Positions 8,064 to 14,413 of a DNA stretch of 30,268 nt are shown here, piece after piece (the stretch's first letter is position 1; every line of letters starts with the position of its first letter). The DNA lies in the NCBI GenBank assembly GCA_034435435.1, contig DAOTXN010000086.1, positions 1 to 30,268 on the forward strand, given 5' to 3'. The position numbers and the translations under genes were made by a program. The notes under the pieces were generated by a model, which worked only from the letters and a program-made list of their open reading frames with translations, did not search any database and had not been told where the DNA came from. The stretch is from DAOTXN01 sp034435435. GTDB taxonomy: Bacteria > Chloroflexota > Anaerolineae > S140-20.

Positions 8064-8624
8064 TTGAGAATCCAGGCGATCCGCATCGGTATCATGACCC
8101 TCAGCGACCGCGCCTACAGCGGCGAATACGAGGACCAGAGCGGCCCGCTCATCCGCGAGATCATCGAGACGCGCCTGCCGGAGGCGCAGGTCCATCTGGA
8201 GGCCGTGCTACCCGACGACTTTCAGACCATCAAAAACGGGCTGCTCAAGTGGTGCGACGAGGCCGGGATGGATCTGATCTTGACTACCGGCGGAACCGGT
8301 TTTGCCCCGCGCGACGTGACCCCTGAGGCGACGCGAGCCGTGATCGAGCGCGAAGCGCCCGGTCTGGCCGAGGCCATGCGAGCCGCCAGCCTGCGCGTCA
8401 CGCCTCACGCCATGTTGAGCCGGGCCGTAGCGGGCATGCGCGGCCACACGCTCATCGTCAACCTGCCCGGCAGCCCCAAAGCCGTGCGCGAAAACCTGGA
8501 GACCATTCTGCCCGCCTTACCCCACGCCATCGCACTTTTGCAAGAGGGGCGTGGCGATACGGCCGAGCACGCCTACCGATTGCGCACAGGAACCCATCAC
8601 CCCTGGTCATCGTCTGTGAAATAG
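8064..8624 (+). CDS. molybdenum cofactor biosynthesis protein, MogA/MoaB family
   Basis: The protein begins near IRIGIMTLSDRAYSGEYEDQSGP, the typical N-terminus of MogA/MoaB proteins. It has the MPT-binding motif LTTGGTGFAPRDVTPEAT and the later NLPGSPKAVRENL. Members bind molybdopterin and, in MogA, adenylate it before molybdenum insertion. The start is uncertain: no ATG fits, and I chose TTG 8064 (186 residues) with a weak AGG upstream; TTG 8040 is the next alternative and both lie near the edge of the hairpin repeat. About 15 extra residues at the C-terminus (RTGTHHPWSSSVK) are atypical. No other cofactor-synthesis gene is nearby. Whether it is MogA or MoaB in function cannot be decided from sequence alone. 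Confidence 0.88.
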   Translation: MRIQAIRIGIMTLSDRAYSGEYEDQSGPLIREIIETRLPEAQVHLEAVLPDDFQTIKNGLLKWCDEAGMDLILTTGGTGFAPRDVTPEATRAVIEREAPGLAEAMRAASLRVTPHAMLSRAVAGMRGHTLIVNLPGSPKAVRENLETILPALPHAIALLQEGRGDTAEHAYRLRTGTHHPWSSSVK

Positions 8625-8668
8625 ACCGTTGAGCTATCGAGAATGCAAGTGATCCAGGGGGTGCCCAA

Positions 8669-9343
8669 ATGAACATCACGCGCCGTGAATTCATCGAACG
8701 GACCGGAATTGCCCTGGCCGCGCTGGCGATGGCCCGTTGTGGGGCAGGGTCGAGCCAGCAGCCATCGCCGACCCCAACCACCCGCGACCGCTTGCGCGGT
8801 TATTGGCTCCAATTCAGCCTGTTGGCCCAGCAAACCCGCGACAGTTGGGACAGCCAAGACATGGGCGAAGACGCGCTGAACCAGCTTGTCCAGAATCATC
8901 GCTCGGTCTTGAATGAGCTGGTCGCAGGCGGTGAATTGAGCGCCGCCGTCGCCGACGATATTCACACGGCCTATGCCGCCGCCGCTTACCACGTTTGGCG
9001 CTCCAACGTCCCCGTCACCTGCTACGAGCCAGTGCTGATCGACTATAAACCGACCAGCGCAGCGCAACTGGTGCAACAGGCTGCCGTACTGGCCGAGATG
9101 GCCGAATCCGCCGATCTGGACCCCGCGGCCGTCGCAAAAGCCCGGGCTGTCGTCGAGCGCGACATTGCCTTTTTGATCCTCTCCAGCCAAAAAGTCCAGG
9201 CGATGTACGAGGCCCTGCTCGAGGCCGGCGGCGAGTCTTTTTCCATCCCCAACTTTGACCAACTGGAACTGGAAGCGCCGCCCGAGGCCATCGAGGCCGC
9301 CCGCTTCTTGACCGATTTGCTGTTAGGAGAGCAGAGCCAGTGA
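8669..9343 (+). CDS. secreted protein with Tat-like signal, possible lipoprotein
   Basis: A 224-residue protein whose N-terminus ITRREFIERTGIALAALAMARCGAG has a twin-arginine-like motif, a hydrophobic core and a Cys at about residue 24, followed by a Ser/Pro/Thr-rich linker. This is the usual look of a Tat-exported lipoprotein, although Arg just before the Cys is unusual for a lipobox. The rest is almost all helical (ALNQLVQNHRSVLNELV, AAQLVQQAAVLAEMAESA) with no motif I recognise. AGGGGGTG precedes ATG 8669. Its TGA overlaps the GTG start of the radical SAM gene, so the two are translationally coupled and probably work together. Function unknown. Confidence 0.75.
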   Translation: MNITRREFIERTGIALAALAMARCGAGSSQQPSPTPTTRDRLRGYWLQFSLLAQQTRDSWDSQDMGEDALNQLVQNHRSVLNELVAGGELSAAVADDIHTAYAAAAYHVWRSNVPVTCYEPVLIDYKPTSAAQLVQQAAVLAEMAESADLDPAAVAKARAVVERDIAFLILSSQKVQAMYEALLEAGGESFSIPNFDQLELEAPPEAIEAARFLTDLLLGEQSQ

Positions 9344-10395
9344 CCGACGCCCGCCCGCGCCTGCACAGCCTCATCTTTGAAGTCACGCTGCGCTGCAACC
9401 ACGCCTGCCGTCACTGTTACAACTTTTGGCAGACGCCGGGCGTCTCAACCCCCAACGGCGAGACGGGCACTGATCAAACGCTGGCGCTGCTGACCAAAGC
9501 TTTGGACGAGACCTGCTGCGAGCACGTCACCCTCACCGGCGGCGAGCCGCTGCTACGGCGCGACCTGCCCGAAATTGTAGACCTGCTGCGCCAGCGCGGT
9601 GTGCTCACCACCGTCATCAGCAACGGGCGGCTGCTGACCGAGCCGGCTGTGGCAGATTTGCTAGACCGGGGCGTGAGGCTGTTCGAACTGCCCCTGCTCA
9701 GCCACCGCCGCGAGACGCACGACCATCTCTCCGGCGCGCCGGGCGCTTTCGACGCCGTCTTGTCGGCCATGGCCAACATCCGCTACTTGGGCGGCCAATT
9801 CGTGGCCGTGTTCGTCGCCACACAACTCAATCTGCCCGACCTTTACGGCGTCATCAAGCTGGCTTTTGCCTTTGGCGCGCGCGGCCTGATGCTCAACCGC
9901 TTTAACCCCGGCGGGCGCGGGCAGGCGAACCTGGACGAGCTACTGCCCACCCCTGCCCAGATGCGCGCTGCGCTGGCCGTCGCCGACGCCGCCGTGGCCG
10001 AGTTTGGCCTGTCCATCTCGTGTTCTATTCCCATCCAGCCCTGCCTGGTGGACACGCGCGCTTTTTCACACTTGAATTTCGGCTATTGCGCCGCCGGCGC
10101 CGACCGCGCCTATTACACACTCGACCCTGTGGGGAACCTGCGCCCGTGCAATCACACCCCCACCGTGCTGGGAAACCTGTTCGACGAGCCTTTCGCCGAC
10201 CTGATGGCGCCGGAGCGAATGGCTCCGTTCGTGCAGGCCGCGCCAGAGTTTTGCGACCCGTGCGCGCTGCGCGAGACGTGCCAGGGCGGTTGTAAAGCCG
10301 CCGCGCAGGTTTGCTACGGCTCGCTCAGCGCCGAAGAACCGTTTTTGCACCTCAACCGCGCCGCCGCAACACGAATGATACGAATGGACAAATGA
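9340..10395 (+). CDS. radical SAM/SPASM-domain protein
   Basis: A 351-residue radical SAM enzyme. The cluster motif is C19-x3-C23-x2-C26 (LRCNHACRHC), followed by the SAM-binding TLTGGEPLL. The C-terminal SPASM-type auxiliary cluster region has CNHTPTVLGNLFDEP and then CDPCALRETCQGGCKAA. SPASM members modify peptides or proteins or mature enzymes (PqqE, anaerobic sulfatase maturase, AhbD-like). No precursor peptide is evident here, so the substrate is open; the coupled exported lipoprotein is one candidate partner. The start GTG 9340 overlaps the upstream stop and has AGGAG 10 bases before it. The last residues (TRMIRMDK) are encoded by a 9-nt repeat at 10369-10395, so the natural C-terminus may have been extended. 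Confidence 0.9.
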   Translation: MTDARPRLHSLIFEVTLRCNHACRHCYNFWQTPGVSTPNGETGTDQTLALLTKALDETCCEHVTLTGGEPLLRRDLPEIVDLLRQRGVLTTVISNGRLLTEPAVADLLDRGVRLFELPLLSHRRETHDHLSGAPGAFDAVLSAMANIRYLGGQFVAVFVATQLNLPDLYGVIKLAFAFGARGLMLNRFNPGGRGQANLDELLPTPAQMRAALAVADAAVAEFGLSISCSIPIQPCLVDTRAFSHLNFGYCAAGADRAYYTLDPVGNLRPCNHTPTVLGNLFDEPFADLMAPERMAPFVQAAPEFCDPCALRETCQGGCKAAAQVCYGSLSAEEPFLHLNRAAATRMIRMDK

Positions 10396-10404
10396 GTTGA
10401 ATGC
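10369..10404. repeat. 9-nt-period repeat (NNACGAATG type) across a gene junction
   Basis: Words ACACGAATG, ATACGAATG, GACAAATGA and GTTGAATGC follow each other in exact 9-base register. They cover the last codons and stop of the radical SAM gene and the start of the GT4 gene. Because the period is a multiple of three, unit changes would not shift the frame. Confidence 0.6.
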
Positions 10405-11510
10405 TGATCGGAATTGACGCCAGCCGCGCCGCCGTCGCCCACCGCACCGGGACCGAAACCTATTCGCTGCGCCTCATCCAGGCATTGCTGGCGCTGGACA
10501 CGCCGCACACCTTCCGCCTGTATTTCAACCGCCCGCCCGCATCTCGAATACCCAATACCGAATATCGAATCATCCCTTTCCCCCGCCTGTGGACGCATAT
10601 CCGCCTGGGTCTCGAAGTGGCGCGCCGCCCGCCCGACGTGCTGTTCATCCCGTCGCACGTGTTGCCCTGGTGGACACGCCCTCCGGCGGTTGTCACCGTG
10701 CATGACCTGGGCTATTTGTATTTCCCTGCCGCCCACCCGCTCAGCCAACGCTGGTATCTGGATGGGTCCACCCGCCACAACGCACGCACAGCCCGCGTCG
10801 TGATCGCCGACTCGCACGCCACCCAAAACGACTTGACGACCTTTTACCGCACGCCGCCCGACAAAATCGTCGTGGCGCATCCCGGCTACGACGACACACT
10901 GCTCCCTGTGACCGACCCGGTCCAAATCGCCGCCGTCAAAAATCGCTACGCCATCCGGGGCGACTATTTCCTGCACCTCGGCACCCTCCAGCCCCGCAAA
11001 AACCTTTCCCTGCTGGTGCGCGCCTTTGCTACCCTCCAATCCAAAATCCAAAATCCAAAATCCAAAATCCAACTGGTTCTGGCAGGCAAAAAAGGCTGGC
11101 TGTACACCGAACTGTTCGACCAGGTGCGCCGGCTGGGACTGGAAGGGCAGGTGCTCTTTCCCGGCTATGTGGACGACGCCGACAAGCCGGCGTTGTTGAG
11201 CGGGGCCATCGCCTACGTCTTCCCCTCGCTGTACGAGGGTTTTGGCTTTCCGGCGCTGGAGGCGCAGGCCTGTGACACGCCTCTCATGTGCGCGAACACC
11301 AGCTCGCTGCCCGAGGTCGCGGGCGACGGCGCGTTGCTCCTGGACCCGACCGACGCGGACGCCTGGACCCAGGCCATGGCCCGCGTGCTGACCGATGCAG
11401 CGTTACGCGCCGACCTGGTGGCCCGCGGCCGCCGCAACCGGGCGCGTTTCTCTTGGCGCGCCTGCGCCGAGACGGTGATGTCTGCGCTCGAAACCGCGGC
11501 GGGGAAATGA
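10401..11510 (+). CDS. glycosyltransferase, GT4 (GT-B) family
   Basis: A 369-residue retaining GT-B glycosyltransferase. The acceptor domain starts MLIGIDASRAAVAHRTGTETYS. The donor domain has LGTLQPRKNLSLLV, then LVLAGKKGW and the E-x7-E motif FPSLYEGFGFPALEA (E279, E287). It probably transfers a nucleotide-activated sugar to a lipid or polysaccharide intermediate at the cytoplasmic membrane face, with the adjacent WecG-family enzyme as partner. It begins 5 bases after the radical SAM stop and its TGA overlaps the next ATG. Two four-unit heptamer arrays lie inside the frame and encode residues about 49-58 (RIPNTEYRI) and 214-223 (SKIQNPKSKI). These segments are foreign to the family and sit in predicted surface loops. 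Confidence 0.92.
   Translation: MLIGIDASRAAVAHRTGTETYSLRLIQALLALDTPHTFRLYFNRPPASRIPNTEYRIIPFPRLWTHIRLGLEVARRPPDVLFIPSHVLPWWTRPPAVVTVHDLGYLYFPAAHPLSQRWYLDGSTRHNARTARVVIADSHATQNDLTTFYRTPPDKIVVAHPGYDDTLLPVTDPVQIAAVKNRYAIRGDYFLHLGTLQPRKNLSLLVRAFATLQSKIQNPKSKIQLVLAGKKGWLYTELFDQVRRLGLEGQVLFPGYVDDADKPALLSGAIAYVFPSLYEGFGFPALEAQACDTPLMCANTSSLPEVAGDGALLLDPTDADAWTQAMARVLTDAALRADLVARGRRNRARFSWRACAETVMSALETAAGK
10545..10572. repeat. heptamer array (CGAATAC type, 4 units) inside GT4 gene
   Basis: CGAATAC, CCAATAC, CGAATAT and CGAATCA run in perfect 7-base register (28 bases). They encode the peptide RIPNTEYRI of the GT4 enzyme. Four units make 28 bases, so gain or loss of one unit would shift the frame. 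Confidence 0.75.
11041..11068. repeat. heptamer array (CCAAAAT x4) inside GT4 gene
   Basis: Four exact copies of CCAAAAT in tandem, encoding SKIQNPKSKI just before the strand LVLAGKKGW. The same word family, in one or both orientations, is found in the DNA methyltransferase gene (13107-13174) and the amidohydrolase gene (29027-29054). Confidence 0.9.
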
Positions 11511-12301
11511 CGAAGGACGAGCGACGAATGACGAATCACTCCTCACTCCTCACTCCTCACTCCTCACGTATCATCCTGGATGTGCGTGTGGACGACGTGA
11601 CCTACGCCGAGGCCCTGGCCCACGTCGAGCGTTGCATCGAGACGCGCCAACTCTGCCAGATCGCCACGGTCAACGTCGAGTTTATCATGGAGGCGCGGCG
11701 CAACCCGGAATTCAAGCAGGTGCTGGCCGGGGCCGGGTTGTGCGTGCCCGACAGCAGCGGCGTGACGTGGGCGGCGCGCCGTCAGGGCCGGCCGGTGCGC
11801 CAGCGCGTGGCCGGGGTAGACCTGGTCGAGCGCATCGCAGCGCGGGCCGCCGAGAGAGGTTGGCGGGTCTATTTTCTAGGGGCCGCGCCGGGCGTGGCCG
11901 AGCAGGCGGCCAACACGCTGGCCCGGCGCTATCCGGGTCTCAAGATTGCGGGCTGTTACGCCGGCTCGCCGCGCCGCGAAGAGGAGGACGCCATCGTGGG
12001 CTGGGTGCAGGCCGCCCGTCCCGACGTGCTGCTCGTGGCCTACGGCGCGCCCCAGCAAGACCTGTGGATCGCCCGCAACCAGGCCCGGGTCGGCGCGCCG
12101 GTGGCCGTGGGGGTGGGCGGCTCGTTCGACTATATCGCCGGTTTGGTTCCCCGCGCCCCGGCCTGGATGCGCCGGGCCGGGTTGGAGTGGCTATACCGGC
12201 TGCTCAAGCAGCCGTGGCGGCTGCGGCGGCAGTTGGTCCTGCCGCAGTTCGCGTGGCTGGTGTTATGGGACAAGAGACAGGGCGCAAAGAAAGACGATTA
12301 G
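11507..12301 (+). CDS. WecG/TagA/CpsF family glycosyltransferase (GT26)
   Basis: A 264-residue protein with the family landmarks: VNVEFIMEARRNPEF, CVPDSSGVTWAARRQG, VYFLGAAPGVAEQAA, VAYGAPQQDLWI and GVGGSFDYIAG, then a basic amphipathic C-terminus (WLYRLLKQPWRLRRQL) for membrane association. Members transfer N-acetylmannosamine(uronic acid)-type sugars onto lipid-linked intermediates. ATG 11507 overlaps the GT4 stop (ATGA), so the two transferases are coupled. The first 20 or so residues (MTKDERRMTNHSSLLTPHSS) are encoded entirely by a heptamer array and are not part of the fold, which starts at IILDVRVDDVTY; GTG 11581 is an alternative start beyond the array. Confidence 0.92.
   Translation: MTKDERRMTNHSSLLTPHSSRIILDVRVDDVTYAEALAHVERCIETRQLCQIATVNVEFIMEARRNPEFKQVLAGAGLCVPDSSGVTWAARRQGRPVRQRVAGVDLVERIAARAAERGWRVYFLGAAPGVAEQAANTLARRYPGLKIAGCYAGSPRREEEDAIVGWVQAARPDVLLVAYGAPQQDLWIARNQARVGAPVAVGVGGSFDYIAGLVPRAPAWMRRAGLEWLYRLLKQPWRLRRQLVLPQFAWLVLWDKRQGAKKDD
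11509..11564. repeat. two-part heptamer array (GACGAAN x4, CACTCCT x4) at the 5' end of the WecG-family gene
   Basis: GACGAAG, GACGAGC, GACGAAT, GACGAAT and then four identical CACTCCT units continue without any break in 7-base register. The array begins on the last base of the ATG. It encodes the extra N-terminal peptide of the glycosyltransferase. Slippage of one unit would move the gene out of frame from ATG 11507. Confidence 0.9.
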
Positions 12302-12395
12302 TGGAATGAGCCGCACGTGGGCGTGCTGACTCCTCTTCCCAACCGAAATGAAACACACCCAAATCGAAACCCCGCGCCAGCGAACCATCTCTCAG

Positions 12396-12431
12396 TTGGC
12401 AGATGTGACCATCTCGGATACAATGTGACCA
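12396..12431 (+). promoter_or_regulatory. promoter with repeated ATGTGACCA sites before the antitoxin gene
   Basis: TTGGCA (12396-12401) and TACAAT (12419-12424) are spaced by 17 bases. A 9-base direct repeat, ATGTGACCA, occurs at 12403-12411 in the spacer and at 12423-12431 from the end of the -10 element across the expected start point. The spacing of 20 bases puts both on nearly the same DNA face. Such placement suits an autorepressor, and Phd/YefM antitoxins commonly repress their own promoters. Binding by this antitoxin is inferred. Confidence 0.6.
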
Positions 12432-12456
12432 CAAACCCTCGACAAGTGGATCAAAA

Positions 12457-12750
12457 ATGGAAAGTAATGGCGTCCGAGAACTGAAAGAGCATCTATCCCA
12501 TTACCTGCGCGCCGTCCGCCAGGGCCGGGTCGTCGAAGTGACTGTGCGCGGAGAGCCGGCGGCGCGCTTGGCGCCCACCCGCCCGCGAGCAGAAAGCGAT
12601 CCGTCGCCAGAACTGCAAGAGCGCGTGTGGCGACTGGCCACCGATGGATTCCTGGCCTGGAACGGCCAACCTTTTCAAATTCCAGACCCGGTGGCCGTAA
12701 ACCGGGGGCCACGGCTACTCAGCGATTTGGTCGTGAAAGATCGGGAATGA
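12457..12750 (+). CDS. orphan Phd/YefM-type antitoxin
   Basis: A 97-residue protein with the Phd/YefM signature at its N-terminus: VRELKEHLSHYLRAVRQGRVVEVTVRGEPAARLAP. In the family this part binds DNA and the C-terminal part wraps around the toxin, usually a VapC PIN nuclease or a RelE-type toxin. Here the C-terminal half (ERVWRLATDGFLAWNGQPF onwards) is present and of normal length. However, the following 59 bases up to the DNA methyltransferase gene are too short for a toxin and contain no PIN remnant that I can see. It may serve a toxin encoded elsewhere, act as a plain repressor, or be a leftover. A good promoter precedes it. Confidence 0.8.
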   Translation: MESNGVRELKEHLSHYLRAVRQGRVVEVTVRGEPAARLAPTRPRAESDPSPELQERVWRLATDGFLAWNGQPFQIPDPVAVNRGPRLLSDLVVKDRE

Positions 12751-12809
12751 TCGTTTAAGCCCGCCAGGCCGGTTTGCAGGTCTGGCCGGAGCAAGAGTGG
12801 TAACTGTCC

Positions 12810-13649
12810 ATGCCTCGACCCTGCGCCAACGCACTGAACGGCCGCGACTGGCTGCGCTACTCGATCAGCGTGTGGAGCGACATTCGCAAGACGCCGGAAG
12901 AGCTGGCATTGGGCCATCCGGCGCTATTCCCCCAGGCGCTGGTCGAGCGCCTGCTGGCCTGCCTGACCACCCCCGCCGACCAAGTCGTGCTGGACCCCTT
13001 TGCCGGGGTGGGCAGCGCACTGCTGGCCGCCTGCGCCGCCGGCAAGCACGCCGTGGGGCTGGAACTCAACCCCGACTATGTCGCCGTGGCCCGCCGCCGA
13101 TTGCAGGATTTGGGATTTTCGATTTGGGATTTGCGCGATGCGCCGACAAAATCCAAAATCCAAAATCCAAAATTCGCGCTGTTTCAGACCGACGCCCGCC
13201 GTTTGCTCGACCACGTCTCCCCCGCCAGCGTTGATTTTTGTGTCACCTCGCCACCCTATTGGGACATCCTGCGCCAGCGCCGCAGCGCCGACGGTCAGCC
13301 GGTCCGCCATTATGGAGACAGCGACGGCGATCTGGGGACCATCCAGGATTACGCCGCATTCTTGGACGAGCTGGACAAGGTATTCCAGGCCGTGCACACA
13401 GCCCTGCGCCCCGGCGCTTACTGTGTCGTGGTGGTGATGGATTTGCGCAAACGCCGCCGCTTCTATCCCCTGCACGCCGACCTGGCCTCTCGTATGCACA
13501 AGATCGGCTTTATCTACGACGACCTGATCATCTGGGACCGCCGCCAAGAATACAATAACCTGCGCCCTCTAGGCTATCCCTACAAGTTCCGGATCAACAA
13601 AGTCCATGAGTTTGTGCTGATCTTGCAAAAATCGGCGGATGCCGGGTGA
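12810..13649 (+). CDS. DNA (cytosine-N4/adenine-N6) methyltransferase
   Basis: A 279-residue site-specific DNA methyltransferase. It opens with YSISVWSDIRKTPEELALGHPALFPQALVERLL (motif X region), then motif I DPFAGVGS (62-69), the acidic SAM-ribose residue in GLELNPDY, and the catalytic motif IV TSPPYW (SPPY at 147-150). SPPY is most often seen in N4-cytosine enzymes. The order X, I, IV and the lack of a long insert leave the recognition region in the second half. No restriction endonuclease gene is adjacent, so it looks solitary. A 68-base inverted heptamer element (13107-13174) lies in frame between motif I and IV and adds about 20 residues (FSIWDLRDAPTKSKIQNPKF). The ribosome binding site before ATG 12810 is poor. 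Confidence 0.9.
   Translation: MPRPCANALNGRDWLRYSISVWSDIRKTPEELALGHPALFPQALVERLLACLTTPADQVVLDPFAGVGSALLAACAAGKHAVGLELNPDYVAVARRRLQDLGFSIWDLRDAPTKSKIQNPKFALFQTDARRLLDHVSPASVDFCVTSPPYWDILRQRRSADGQPVRHYGDSDGDLGTIQDYAAFLDELDKVFQAVHTALRPGAYCVVVVMDLRKRRRFYPLHADLASRMHKIGFIYDDLIIWDRRQEYNNLRPLGYPYKFRINKVHEFVLILQKSADAG
13107..13174. repeat. symmetric heptamer hairpin inside the DNA methyltransferase gene
   Basis: Left arm: four heptamers GATTTGG, GATTTTC, GATTTGG, GATTTGC (13107-13134). A 12-base GC-rich loop follows (13135-13146). Right arm: CAAAATC three times and CAAAATT (13147-13174). Arms are equal in length and imperfect reverse complements. The whole element is open in the methyltransferase frame. 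Confidence 0.92.
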
Positions 13650-13678
13650 TAGACGATCAACCAGGGCCGTGCTATAAT
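13650..13678 (+). promoter_or_regulatory. promoter of the lipoprotein gene
   Basis: TATAAT (13673-13678) is preceded at 17 bases by TAGACG (13650-13655), a 4-of-6 match to TTGACA. The start codon follows about 33 bases later. Two heptamers of the CGTGAAA family lie between (13682-13695). Confidence 0.55.
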
Positions 13679-13710
13679 GAGCGTGAAACGTGAGAGTCGG
13701 GAGGTCAACA

Positions 13711-14343
13711 GTGAAGCAAGCATATCTTTTCGCGCTGCTACTGACGCTGGCGCTGGCGGCGTGTGGGAGTAAAGGAAACGGCGGCGGCGACGGCGGCGCA
13801 TTTAGCGACACTTTTGATACCCCTGGCAGTTGGCGGGTCATTGCAGATCCCGAAGTCGAGATCGCTCACGCCGATGGCGGGCTGACCATCGCGATCAAGG
13901 TGATCGACCGTGTGGCCTGGACGGTGGCCGGGCGCAGGTTCAAAGACGGCGTCGTGTCGGTAGATGCCACGCCCGTCGGCGGCCCAGACGACAACGCCTA
14001 CGGGCTGGTGATTCGCCACCAAGATGATCGCAACTTTTACCGCTTCGAGGTCAGCGCCGACGGCTATTTTGCGGTGCAAGCGCCCCAAGGCTCCCTGGCA
14101 TGGGAATTCCTGGTAGATTGGACCGCATCCCCGGCGATAAAAAAGGGCCGAGAGACCAATCACCTGGCCGTCGAGTGCAGCGGCTCGACCATGGTCTTTT
14201 ACGCCAACGGCGTCGAGCTGACCCGCGTCGAGGATAGCCGCTACGCCGAAGGCGACGTCGGTCTCGTCGCCGGGACCTTTTACACCGAAGCGGGCACGCA
14301 TATCTTGTTCGACAATTTCACGGTTGAACCGTTGGGAGAGTAA
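13711..14343 (+). CDS. lipoprotein with a LamG/DUF1080-like beta-sandwich
   Basis: A 210-residue exported lipoprotein. The signal peptide KQAYLFALLLTLALAAC ends in a good lipobox with Cys18, and a Gly/Asn/Asp-rich linker follows. The mature part (FSDTFDTPGSWRV, YGLVIRHQDDRNFYRFEVSADGYFAVQ, NHLAVECSGSTMVFYANGVEL, GDVGLVAGTF, ILFDNFTVEPL) has the strand pattern of concanavalin-like sandwiches of the DUF1080/LamG type that are common in secreted sugar- or surface-binding proteins. No catalytic residues can be assigned. GTG 13711 is chosen over GTG 13690 because GGGAGG sits 6 bases before it. It stands alone, with its own promoter. Confidence 0.8.
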   Translation: MKQAYLFALLLTLALAACGSKGNGGGDGGAFSDTFDTPGSWRVIADPEVEIAHADGGLTIAIKVIDRVAWTVAGRRFKDGVVSVDATPVGGPDDNAYGLVIRHQDDRNFYRFEVSADGYFAVQAPQGSLAWEFLVDWTASPAIKKGRETNHLAVECSGSTMVFYANGVELTRVEDSRYAEGDVGLVAGTFYTEAGTHILFDNFTVEPLGE

Positions 14344-14345
14344 AA

Positions 14346-14413
14346 CGTGAAAAGTGAAACGTGAAATCCAAAACAGCGTCTCACGTTTCACGCTTCACGT
14401 CTCACGTTTCACG
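14346..14413. repeat. inverted heptamer array (CGTGAAA / CACGTTT) abutting the mtaB start
   Basis: Left arm: CGTGAAA, AGTGAAA, CGTGAAA (14346-14366). Right arm: CACGTTT, CACGCTT, CACGTCT, CACGTTT, CACG (14382-14413), ending on the base before the ATG. The arms are complementary, so the mRNA leader should fold as a hairpin in place of a visible ribosome binding site. Confidence 0.9.

Noticed and set aside
9340..10395. RiPP biosynthetic cluster around the radical SAM gene
   Set aside because: No short precursor peptide with a ribosome binding site, no transporter or protease and no recognition-element domain are present nearby.
11509..11564. Possible CRISPR array
   Set aside because: The units are 7 bases with no spacers between them; CRISPR repeats are 20-50 bases with unique spacers, and no cas gene is present.
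12797..13234. Frame starting at GTG 12797 before the methyltransferase, considered as a possible missing toxin
   Set aside because: It overlaps the methyltransferase motif region in another frame, has no PIN or RelE features, and its sequence is the typical Arg/Pro-rich shadow of a high-GC gene.
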